From positions 74,733,201 through 74,797,200 of the forward strand of contig OZ038422.1 of the NCBI GenBank assembly GCA_964036155.1: 64,000 nucleotides of DNA, read 5' to 3'. Positions 12,901-24,400 of the stretch are shown here, piece by piece (position 1 is the first letter of the stretch; each line of letters begins with the position of its first letter). A program made the position numbers and the translations under genes. Origin of the DNA: Diploscapter coronatus (taxonomy: Eukaryota > Nematoda > Chromadorea > Rhabditida > Rhabditidae). Below the pieces are notes generated by a model. The model saw nothing but the letters and a program-made list of their open reading frames with translations, did no database searches and had not been told where the DNA came from.

Positions 12901-15900
12901 AGAAAGAAAGGTATATTTAAATTTGAACTATCTCAGATTTAGATACTAAACTTAGGGTCGATTAAATGCCTTGCCAGCTGGTTTTACCGGAAAGCCCTTA
13001 GAGAGCAAAACTGAGAGCATTAAAACGAGAAGACCACCTTTCACACTGCCACCACATATTTTCGAGGATTTGTAAGAAGCTTGAATCCTGAAATTTTATT
13101 CCATTAAATATATTAGAAATCCACTTTCAAGTGACCACCCACCAAAAATCCAGATCAAGAATTTTAATCCAACTCTAAGCACGAGAAATGTTCTTGATTC
13201 TACTGATAGACCGAGGTAAATTTTAGATTTAGGTACAAATTTATAAGCTTAAATTTGATTGGCTTTAGTTTCGAAGCCAGAAAGCTACCTGAGATTAGTC
13301 AGAAATCCGACGATATCACTTTTAAGCTCCTGGATAAAGGCGAGGAAGACCAGAGGGATGGCATTACCAAATCAGTAATTTTGTTTTCTATTTCTTTTTG
13401 TAATTCTATATTTTTAAAGATTGATGAAACTCTAAGCTCATTGACCAAGCCTGTAGACCCTTGCGATGAAAATCTCGATCCTAAATTGGAAGAAGATTGT
13501 AATAATGAGAATTGGGTAAACTAAATTTAACAATTTCTCAAAAATTCAATGTCTTAGGTGATTCGCTACTACTACGATAAAATGAAGGGTACTTGCAAGT
13601 CGTTCTGGTACGGCAATTGTCCAAGGGCTGGCCAGAAGAATTTCTTCGAGAATAAGCAGGTTTTTTTCGAATTTAAAAAATAAATACAAAGACTACTTAG
13701 CTCTGCATCGCGGTTTGCGGTCATAAATTCGGCGCTAGCGATTTGAATCTGAAGCCTACCTACGCATTGAAGCCCACGTCGAAGGAAGTTCCATCCGCCG
13801 GGAAATTCGTGGTTGAAGCCCACCAAGTCCCGGTAGCTTCCGCTCACCCTTTCGAGGATCTATCGGATCCGAACCGGATTATTGAGACGGATCACCCCGA
13901 TCCCGACCCCTATGTGATCGACCCCTCTCAAGTCATGTCCCACATCATCTACCCTGAGCCGAAAAAGAAAACCCAAACTGTTACCAATTCTACGAACAAG
14001 TCGTTAATTATTGTGTCTACAATCATTCCCGAGCCAACCAAAGCTAAATCCCAGCTCTATCTCTACTCCAAAGAGGGAGATATCAGTGAATCGAAAGAAG
14101 TAGGGCAGGATGAAATCCTGGATAAACCCACTGAAATGCCGATAATCTTCGGAAGTAAAGACCCAGAAGATACTATCGCGCCACTTTTGAAGTCCTCGAA
14201 AACCACGGAAGAGCCCAAAGATACCACCCAATTCAAACAGCAGGAAGTCGACGAAGCGCCGGGAAAACCTGTACAGACCACGAGTATTTCTGTTGGGAAG
14301 GTGGTAACCGTTTTTCGAAGATATCATTTTTGACAAATTTGGTAATCCCTTTAGAAAGACCCCTGTGATGATGAATACGACCCAAAATGGGAAGAGGATT
14401 GCGGTGGGGATACTTGGGTTGTCAAGGTAAATTCAGGAAACTAAAGGAAAAAAATCACGAAAAAATCCTTTTAGACCTATTTTGACGCTAAGACCAAGTC
14501 CTGTAAGGCGTTTTGGTACGGTCATTGCCCGACAGAGTCCAGGAATATGTGGCCGGATAAGGAAGTCTGCAGACAAGTCTGTTCCCATAAATTCGCTCAA
14601 GATTCGATTAATCCAAGTACGTAAAATTGGGGCAATTAATAAATCTATCAAGTAGCAACGTTGATCGAAATATGATATCATAGAGCGATGAAGATCGAGT
14701 ATTTTAACTATAGTTTTGCTCGAAACCACTATTAATGTCCTGTTTTAAGAAAATTTTATAATCTAGCATCTACAGCAATCCCTTCTGCATCAGAAGACGC
14801 CATGGATTCTGAATCTGAGTTGACGTCGGACGATAGCGCGAAAGAAAGAAGTGGCATGCAACTCAGCGTGAAAGCTGTTTTGACCACTAAATCTGTGCCT
14901 CAATCGCACCTGTTCAAACTGGATTTGGACCAGAAATTCGCGGATATCAAAAGAGAACGGGAAGGCAGGAGGGATTTGGCTTATAGCAAATCCCATAAAT
15001 TGACGGTCACTGTAGCTCGTAAAGAACTTATCATTTTTCAAAAATTTATATTGAAGAAAGTTCAGCTGAATGCCTCGAGCCGTACGATTCAAACCTGGAG
15101 AAATCGTGCTATGGCGGTCAGAAATGGACTAATAGGTTCATTTTTAAGGAATAATTTTGATGGAGGCCAGCTTTTCTAATTCCAGATTTTACTATGACCC
15201 TGACTTGCGAGCCTGTAGAATGTTCTGGAACGACGGTTGCACTTCGTATTCGAAGAATAACTTCCCTGATTTGACCACTTGCGAGTGGAAATGTTCAGGC
15301 ACACATCCGAAGCCGAATGGAGGTTAATTGTTCCCGACATTAACTAATTTGATTGCCTAATTACAGTAGCCTGTCTGGACCTCTTTGACACACAATACAA
15401 AGAAGACTGCGACAATGGTCACTTCGAAAATCGATTCTACTTTGATCATGACAGGCAATTAGCTCTATTAATTAACCGGTTAAGCATTTAGTTACCTAAT
15501 TATCTCAGGAAGAAATGTGTCGCGTTTCATTGGGGTGGCTGTAGATCAGCATCGAAGAACTTCTTCATCGACATGGGAGAATGCCAAGAGCTATGCGAAA
15601 CTCCGCCCACCCAATTAACTCGTAATTACTCTAATTAAAACACTCAACTGCCCTAATTATCTCAGAAGCGTGTATGCAAGATTTCGACCTTGCTTATAAG
15701 GAGGCGTGCAGTCCCGTAGATCGATTCCAGCAGTACTATTTCTTCGACCATTCCACGCACACCTGTAAAATGTTCTGGTAATTAGCATAATCACTCTAAT
15801 GATTAAATCGGTAATTGCCCTAATTAAGGTATGGTAATTGCAAGGGGGAGAGTGCGAATATTTTCCCGACAATGGAGTCTTGTCAGTGGATTTGTGAGAG

Positions 15901-18900
15901 GCATAGAGAAGAAAGATCCCCAGGATATTGCATGGATAAATTCGACGAGAAATATCAGGAATCCTGCGGAGACGGAAACTGGATCGAGAAGTGGTACTTT
16001 GATGTGAGTCCTTCGAAATCTTGACATCAACACTCTGACGAAGTCATCTTACTGCAATCATTTTTCAGCAGAACACCGCTGAATGCGTCTCATTCTGGTG
16101 GGACGGGTGTCAATCAACGTCGCAGAATATCTTCCCAGATCAGAAGACGTGCAAATCGAACTGTGAACATCCGGGTATAAAGTCTTCATTTTCAGAAGCT
16201 CGATAACTTTGGAACTTTAGGATTCGAAATCGAATCCAGACTTCCTGATCCTGAGTCCAAATTTCGGTGTTTAGAGCCGATAGAAATTGGGGACTGCAAA
16301 GAGACGTATTTTATTTGAGCTTCGGCAATTTGAAAATGAAAGGATTTCAGATATCCGGCCTATTATTATGATAGATCTGAGAAGATATGTCGTCCGTTTT
16401 CCTACTCGGGGTGCGGCGGCTCGGGGAACAGATTCATGACGATTGGCCAGTGTGAAGGACTATGCTATCAGTTTAATCATATGACCGGTAATTTAAGTTA
16501 TCGTATTCTTACTGGAGCTTTTAATAGAAGCTTATGATCTTCTACTTTTATATCATGCGATTTTCTATTGAAGAATACCAACTACTTTTTTCTTTAAATT
16601 TACATTTATAGAAACCGAAATGGACTGTCATTTGCCATTGCATACCGGATATGGGAAGAACGATGAAGAATGCATACAACACGCGGGATTCAGATTCTAT
16701 TTCGACCGAGATTACGGTATCTTAATTTGTATAATTCTCGATACAATTAATAGAGGTAATACGACAAAATCAACTAAAATTTCACGAATTTCCTAAACAC
16801 CAAATTTAACTATCTGATGCCGTACTATTTTTATCAATGACCTTTCTAAGCTATAGTAATTTTTAGGTCGCTGCTCCCAAATGTGGTATTTGGGATGCGG
16901 AGGAAACGCAAATAACTTTTATTCCTACGAAGTCTGTCAAAGAACCTGTCGGAAAATTGACCGTGGAGTTGAAAGGCGACCCCGGGCCAGTAGTGCAGGT
17001 AAAACCGTCCAGGAAAAGGGGAGGAAAAAATCCCATCGGCATAAATTCAAAGTCACCGCCAAATTCCGGCATTCACATCCTAACATTTCACATGTCCAGC
17101 CCTAATTTCGTTGATAAAAGTAGTAAGCAAAACAAAAATATAAATTTTTGATATTATAATGGCCCATCTATTTGAACCTTGCTTACTATTTCTATTAATA
17201 CCCTCGAATTATTATTCTTTCAATAGCTTTTCCGTGATTGTATTGTTGTTTTCAATTAGCATAGATCATTCTAGACCACAGCAGTTTTCGTATAGATTTT
17301 CTTCCGGTTGTTATTTTCTGAAGCAATAATAAATGTTTTGACTGATCTATGTTGATTTTCTGCATGATATAAAATTTGTTTAAAATCACTGCATTTACAG
17401 TGTGCTTCGAAACCCCTGGTGACAAGGGTTACTGTGCCGGTAACGCGTCAAGACCTGTAACCAGATGGACCTATACGATTAATCTCAGATGCGTTCAGTT
17501 TATGTATTATGGGTGCGAGGGGTCGGGAAATCGGTAGGTTCATGGAAAATTTACAATTTTAGTCAAATTTTAAGATTTTCTACCGAATCAGACTGCGAAT
17601 ATACCTGTGGAGGGCTGAAAAAGAGCAATGATCCAGGTGATTTAAACAAAAAATCATTGTTTCATAAAAACGAGCAAATTTGTATGCTGCTTCTTTCTTT
17701 CAATAAAAACAGTATGAAAAAAATGGAGAAGAGAGACTTGTTTCTGTATATGAGAGGGGAAAATGTGAGGATAAACGTAATGAAAATTTAAAAGAATTTT
17801 AGAAAAATGCTCCCACAGACCAGATTCGGGAAGGTGTAATCAGCTGAGGTACATGTGGTTCTATAACCAGACTCGAGGCACTTGCGATCAATTCTTGTAT
17901 GGAGGTTGCGATGGAAATACGAATCGATTTGAAACATTCGAAATTTGCCAGAAAGCCTGCGAAATCTCGGGGTTAGGTAAGAGTTGTATTTTAGAACTAA
18001 TAAAAGCTGATCTTCACCACAAAAGTTTATCGTTATTATCCTAAATCATCGTATTTATGGGAAAAAAGATAATGTTCTTACATTTCAAGCCTTGATCTTC
18101 ATCGTTTAGATCCCTGTTTGGAGCCCTTGGATAGAGGATCCTGGTGTGAAGCGATGTCGAATCGCTATTTCTTCAACAAGCGAACCCGGACTTGCAAGGG
18201 ATTTCACTACACCGGATGTGGGAAAAGTTCCAATAACTTCTTTACGAAGGAAGAGTGTCAGCAGAAGTATTTTTAAGTTTAAATTAAAAGATAAATTTGA
18301 ACTTTAGATGCGAAAGGCGGTTTCCAAGAGCTGCAGAACCACAGGCACAGGCTCCACCCAGGCGAAGGCCGGGCGGAAGGAAGGGAGAGACCAAAGTTAT
18401 GGGATGTAGGATTAAATTATTTACTGTATTATTTAAACACGATACTTTAAGACTCCGGAGTTAAACCTAAAGAGAAACAACCAATGTTGAGACATATCGT
18501 TTTGGACGGCGGGAATAAAACATATCACATGACGCAACCACAATGGCTGGATTATGAAATGTGCTACGGTTATAGGTGAATCGAAATTGAATTAAATTTT
18601 CAAAAATATAACATTTTCAGGTATAATGTTAGCGGCAGAGATACAATGTTAAGAGTGCATATATGCTCGGTAAACGGCGTGACGGATTGCATCAATGAAG
18701 TAATTAGAATTAAATTAAACTTTAGGGGAAACAAAAATTCAGAATTACCGAACGACAGAGGGAGAAGAATATTGTAATATCGTTAGACCATTCTTAAGAG
18801 GAAAACATCTTTATTCGTTCTATTTCGGATTGGATATTAAAGTAGGTGGCTTTTTATTTAAAATTTAAACGATTGAATTTAGGATCCTCCTTACATCATA

Positions 18901-18993
18901 AATTTCGGAAAATCAGGCCGAATTCAAAGGGAAAATGAGACTATTGCAACAATACTACTGCTTAACGCGAATCATTGTTATGAAATCTGTTAA
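9911..18993 (+). CDS. mec-1: MEC-1-like extracellular matrix protein: 15 Kunitz and 2 EGF modules
   Basis: Secreted matrix protein; C. elegans MEC-1 attaches touch neurons to the body wall and organises the mechanotransduction channel (established knowledge). Start MLRPCRILAVFALLPSLFC at 9911 is a signal peptide. Order: Kunitz 1 (about 10.10-10.42 kb), EGF (CDKIYGTCDENGECGCQ, 10.70 kb), calcium-type EGF (DINECNDRSTCPANARC, 10.84 kb), Kunitz 2 (11.01-11.30 kb), Kunitz 3-6 separated by Thr/Pro/Glu-rich linkers (11.6-14.6 kb), Kunitz 7-10 (15.08-16.18 kb), Kunitz 11-15 (16.25-18.27 kb), then a C-terminal segment of about 125 residues with no family I recognise. Kunitz 2-10 share an unusual form (EEDCNNGxW..RYYYD...C..FWYG.C). 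Kunitz 1, 11 and 13-15 are closer to classical. Many introns are under 60 bp. The exon end after Kunitz 12 (17.0-17.1 kb) is uncertain. Confidence 0.85.
18460..18993 (+). other. Unrecognised C-terminal domain of the mec-1-like protein
   Basis: About 125 residues after the last Kunitz module and a basic PPRRRPGG stretch. Visible pieces are HIVLDGGNKTYHMTQPQ, YEMCYGYRYNVSGRD, LRVHICSVNGVTDC, YCNIVRPFLRGKHLYS, and the end LLNANHCYEIC. Cysteines, aromatic residues and alternating hydrophobics suggest a small beta-rich secreted domain. The join at 18699 uses GTAATTAG and an AATTCAG acceptor 43 bp later, which alone keeps the frame open. Confidence 0.6.
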
Positions 18994-20069
18994 GCAACCT
19001 ACTTAGATTTCAATTATAATTTTAGGTTTAGGCCCTTTCGAAATGTATTAAATTGTGAATAATATTTGAAAAGTAATTAAATACAAATATTATTACTCTT
19101 CGAGTACCCTTAAAATATCAAATTTTTTGATGTAATTTTTTCCGTACATAAACAATGTTTTTTCTGAATGAGCTTCTCATAGGAATGTTGTGTTTGTTTC
19201 TCTGAACCTCCAATTTCCCAATTATATTTTGTTTGGACATACACACACACACTCTCTGAGAACTGAAAGGAACACAATCCCTTGCCTTTTCGCCTCTCTT
19301 TCAACACTCACTTTCCTTCTCGTTGCTTTAATCAATCGATAGTATTAACGATGGTCATTTTTTCAGGTTACTTGAAAATATCGTCGCATCGTAGCATTAA
19401 TTAATAGACCTCATAACCACTCTGAAATATCCTGTACTGTAAAAATACAATTCAAAATCAGAGTAAATAGAGCAAATATAACGATACTTCGAAGTTAATG
19501 ACGAGATTATGCCGTGAAAAGATACTATTATGCAGCGATATATCTTAGTTCCCGTTTTTTTCAGTTATGTCTCTCCAGTAACATATTTAATTTCAATATT
19601 TCTTCCGACAAACCAACTTTCCTCCTCTTCTATCCTTAATCAATCGATAACATCAGCGGTGGTGGTCATTTTTCGTCATTTCTATCCATTTTCACCTATT
19701 CAATTTGCAATATTTCCTTCTAATTCAGGAAAATATAGGTAAGCCGATCAAGAATTCTATAGAAAATTATGCAAATCCTCCATTTTTCATTATTCCCGAC
19801 AGTTTTTCATGTTTCCTGCAAATAAGAGATAGGAGAATCGATTTTCTATACAACTTTTTTTCTCTTTATTTGTTATTTGTATCTGTTGTGTGTCATTTAT
19901 TTATCAGATCATTACACCAGCCGACTTGCATCTCTTTCTCCGTTCTCATTCCTTCTTTCCCTGCAGGAATTTTTATCGGGGCTGTCAATTAACTAGTATC
20001 TAACACATGTAATTTATTGATTTTTTTCTAGAAATATAAAATTTTAGGCCTATTGTGGAAATATAAAAG
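18994..20069. other. Spacer between mec-1-like and CCDC9-like genes
   Basis: About 1.1 kb, pyrimidine-rich in places, with a short (AC)n/(TC)n tract near 19241-19258. A module with TTAATCAATCGAT followed by ATGGTCATTTTT-like sequence occurs twice, at about 19328-19366 and 19634-19675. Just upstream of the next ATG is TATAAAATTTTAG (about 20036-20048), a plausible trans-splice acceptor. No coding ORF seen. Confidence 0.5.
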
Positions 20070-21345
20070 ATGAACGGCGATCGACGAAAATCTGAAGAGG
20101 AAGAACGAGAATTGGATAGAAAAATCGCGCTAATTCGGGAAAAGAACATGAAAATCGAGCAGAGGAGTAAGGTAAGTATAGATAATAAAATTGGAAAAGT
20201 GGTAAGGAAAAAATATGATCGTTAGTTTAAAATTATAGATGAGTAGATAAATTTAATATAAGATTTATCGTGCTACCTATTTTTAATTATAGGATAGAGC
20301 AGATAAAAAAAAAATATATATATATATAATTTAATTTTTAGGAAATTGAAGCGGATAAATTGAAATCCATGGAAGGTGGAGAAAAGAAGAAAGCCAACAA
20401 TAATTCCGAAACTAATCAGGAATCCAAAGCCTCAACCAGCAATGGAAAAGAGGGGAAAGAACGGCAATGGGACAGAGAATGGGATAAAGGCAAAATACCG
20501 TGAGCTTTGAGATCTTAACGATGAAGGGCAGCCTTTAAATTTAACATTGTACCAAAATAAGGCTTTTAAAAGGCTGATTTTCACCATAAATTTCATCTTA
20601 GCGCAGTCTAAGAAAGGCCTGAATAAATTTATAGCATCACTATATACGAAATAAAATGGCAGAGACTTTCCTACACTAATCATATTCTATTTTGAATTTA
20701 GAAATTTTATGATGTGGCTAATTGTAAATTAGCTTATTTTTAAGTAAATATACGTTTCAGAGCCGAAATGTGGCGAGAGAATGTGCCGCCCATGGAAATG
20801 AAGGGTCGATTGGCGAAGGATAAAGAAATGGCCAAGCGACAGAAACAGCGACCCAATAACAACTCAGAGAATCATAAATTGGTATTTTTATTTCAAATAA
20901 AAAAAAAACAATGTAATTGAGTTGATTAAATTAGGTTAAACCGGGTGGTCGGCTAGAAGGACGAATCACGATTAGTCGGGAAGAAAATGGGAAGAGGAAC
21001 GATGATGGACAGAAAAGGCATCAGAATAATCGAAGACAAAATGGTCACCAGAGGAATAGTAATAATAGTCAGAAAAGAAGCCAGGCATTTTTACTTTAAA
21101 AATATAATATTTATAATGGTCTTCAGGTTAATTCTGAAAAATCCGACAAAGCTGAAGGAGAGCAGAAGAAAAATCAACGAAAAGAAAACGATAATTTTGT
21201 CGTGAAAGACGTCGTCCGAAAATTGGTCAACAAAGTTATCTATCTGGAAAAACAGGAGAATCTGCAAAATTCTGGACCGGAAATGGTGAAGAAGAATGAT
21301 GCAAATCAGAATATCGTCCAACGATCTTCCCAAGCCAACGCTTAA
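20070..21345 (+). CDS. Charged coiled-coil protein, CCDC9-like
   Basis: Starts MNGDRRKSEEEERELDRKIA followed by LIREKNMKIEQRSK at 20070, resembling the N-terminal heptad segment of CCDC9 (ELDRKIEALRKKNE...). Later exons give REWDKGKIP, AEMWRENVPPMEMKGRLAKD and a Gly/Arg/Asn-rich stretch, then KDVVRKLVNKVIYLEKQE near the end and stop at 21343-21345. The protein is highly charged with low-complexity Lys/Glu/Asn runs and no signal peptide or membrane segment, consistent with a cytosolic or nuclear RNA-associated protein (inference from CCDC9). The join around 21085-21126 appears to use a GC donor (AGCCAG|GCATTT). The intron near 20.5 kb carries two copies of the GATGAAGGGCAGCCTTT-type repeat. 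Confidence 0.5.
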
Positions 21346-24300
21346 ATCTCATGTAGAATATCAAAAAATCATACTGTGATTACCAAGATTCGAAAATAAC
21401 GAAAATAATTATAAGTAATTTATTCAAAAATTGTAATAAATGTTTAAAAAATAATAATAAAAACCAAATTGCAACGTGATATAACATAAAAAATAGGAAA
21501 TTAATAATTAAATTAGCGATAATTGAAAAAAACGTGGATAATAGAAAATAATAAATCTCAACTTAAAATTGATACATAACACGAAATAATAAATCAAATC
21601 CCTTTGAAAAGTTCCAATTCTATAACCGAAGAAAATAATTGAGGCGAAAATCGAAGAAAATGAGTGAATATGCCAAAGTAATGAATGAAAATGAGAAGTG
21701 GACGCGCTCGATTGCAAGACGAGTGCGTGCTCGACACTAGAATTCCGGAAAAATGAATGGACAAGGTTTATTAATCCGTGTGATATTAAACAGCGTTATG
21801 TTCAATGTTCACTGGAAGCGTAAACGTAGAGTGAAATGTTGAAAATAGAATTCGATTTTCATGAACGAATTTTACCGTAGTTCAAAATAACGTTGAATGT
21901 TTAGCTCATTCTGGCCAGCAAAATCGCTATCAGCCGAACGAAATTTAAAAAATATATATTTTTATTATTAAACTAAAATAGTCCATTCAAAAGGTATTCT
22001 GAGAGTTTGATGACGTTTAGAAGTATTGATATAATTGTCAAGAGAGTTTCAAAAATCATTACTTTCAGATAAAATATACCACTCTGGTGATGAGCATTTC
22101 TAATAATTTATTATGTAATTCGTAATTAGATCTTTTCTATTATATTCTAACAATTATTCTCTGTACATCTTTTCTTTATTGCTATTCCTATATATAAATG
22201 CCCAAGGAATATCGCATTACCTATCGGCCAGTGTCAAAAGCTCCCGACTTTTGTGAGATGTAAACTACGGAAGTTATTACCTTTCTCATCTAAATCACAT
22301 AGAGGTCAACCAGCTGTTAAACTACTGTAGAAATTATTGATTTCATATTTATGCGGATATAGGAAATCCTCTAGATCTCCCAAATAGGATCAACAGATAT
22401 CCTTGTCCCACTCTCAGCATTGGCATAACTTCTGACTCACTCAAGTGCCCTCTAATTGCGTCACTTCGCAAAACAACCAGACCTCGGACCTACAGCGAAT
22501 AGTACAATTTGGCCCGTTCTCTTAACTTTTGCATTTCCTTAAATTCGGAAACTTCGAAAGTTTAATTTTCTCTAGGAATTAGTTTGCTTATTGTTCTAAA
22601 TTCATAAAAAAAATACATTTTTTAATTTAAAGAATGCGCAATCGTAATGAAGCATGTTTTTTTCTAGAAATTCTGTCCTCTATTTTTCTGCTCTATCGAA
22701 CTACCGTAATCCCCTTATTTTCTCCTTTAAAGTCTGCTCCACTTAAATTTTGCATCTTCGCAATTTCCGATCGATATTTCGCTCTTTCTCCATGTGAAAT
22801 ATGAGACGCCCTCTCCCGCCTCAGGCAAAAGCTGGCCTTCGGGAAAGTGACTAGAGAGCAGATACGAAGAGATTCAGGCGAAAGAGTTACGGTAGTCATC
22901 GTTTCATACAAACGTTGCAGTGGAAAATCGCGTTGGTTTAAAACGAATTTATCGCTGTATTCCCACGAGTTGACGTAAATTAATTGGTTTCGAATAGAAT
23001 CGTTTATTTTATTCAAAGAGCAATTGATGACAGTCAGCCGGTTACTATTATAAATAAACACACATGTGTTTTAGCTGAAACAAATATTTCATGCGCAGTC
23101 CTGAGAACCAGAGTGTAATTTTTGCAGGAAATTTACAAGCGGAGAAAAACATTTTCTTGACTTTTCAAAAAAGTGAATTTTTAGAAAAATCTACTGTACC
23201 CATTGCGTAATTCGTCACTGCCAGCTGGCAGCAAGATTGACATGCAAAAGCTGGTAACAGGACAAACGATGAAATGCTAGAAATACTTGTCATTTTCAGA
23301 CCTGGTTATCAGGACAGCATTATGAGTTACCTCAGACGGTTTTCGTGCTCTATTCCTTAGCATATGGTGAGAGGGTAAGAATTAGCCATTAGGCGAAGGA
23401 AGAGTGACATGTCTAAATGACAAGGAAAGCGCTGTTCCCAAATCATGTCAGACGCTCATTTCGAACATCCCGCACCAGTGTCAATCATCGAGGATGTGTC
23501 AATTTGACTCGGATTTGAAGGAGGAAGAGGGGAGGACTTAGTGACAGCCGACATATCTGCAAGTGAATAGCTATGACTGATGCAACAATCACAAGCCAAT
23601 CATATGAGCCAACCACCAATTAATCATACCGCCGATGCCAAATGATTAAAAAATATGCCATTTGGTAAGCTATACTACAATGGTAGCAGAAATGGTACAA
23701 AGAAAATTTACTAACAGTTTACATAATTCTGGGGAATTTTCTAAAAATTAAATCATTTTATTATGATAATATACCATTTGGCAAATGGTACCGTCAAAGG
23801 CTAACAAAATGGTAGCTGAACATGGTGAAAGGTAAAGACACTGGCAGATGTCTTTATTTGTACAATATGTCCTTTTAGTTCCTTAAGGAAGCATATAACA
23901 TGATCAGCATTAATAATGAAGTAGAGATCGTAAGCAGACATAAAATTATCGAATTTCATCGATCTAAAATCATCCATTCTAAAAAATAAAGTCGGAACAA
24001 GGAAGATCCAAGCAAAGGGTTACTGTAGCTTTCAGAATCAAGGTCAGCCCTTTAATAAGGGAAAAACAAATGACTATGATAAAATGTTGATGGCTAAATG
24101 ATAATATCATGCAAAAATGTTCGATTTTTTCTCTCTGCCTATCCGAATTTTCCCGGTTTCTCTTTAGAAGTCTTGGTCCTTCGGGCCGATGGGCGGTAAC
24201 CTGATATTCTCTCCTCTCTCTTTTCTATGTCTGCTTCTCGGCGCTCTCTTCTCACTTTTCATTCTTTCCTTCTCTCTCTCTCTTTCTCTCGCTCAGTTCG

Positions 24301-24400
24301 GGCTTCCTCAGAGCAGTCTAGTCATCATATTCACATCGTGTCGTGGTCTTTCGCAGTGTCCCATCCAGATCCCATCTACTTACCATTCAGCCACCCAGCC
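21346..24400. other. Long spacer upstream of the SIX homeobox gene
   Basis: About 3 kb without a supported gene, a plausible regulatory region for the homeobox gene. It contains a cluster of AAATGGTA-like words (23640-23830), a CT microsatellite (about 24268-24296), TACTGTAGC followed by AAGGTCAGCCCTTT (24010-24055), and an acceptor-like TCTTTCGCAG ending at 24356 just before the proposed start codon. Confidence 0.45.
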
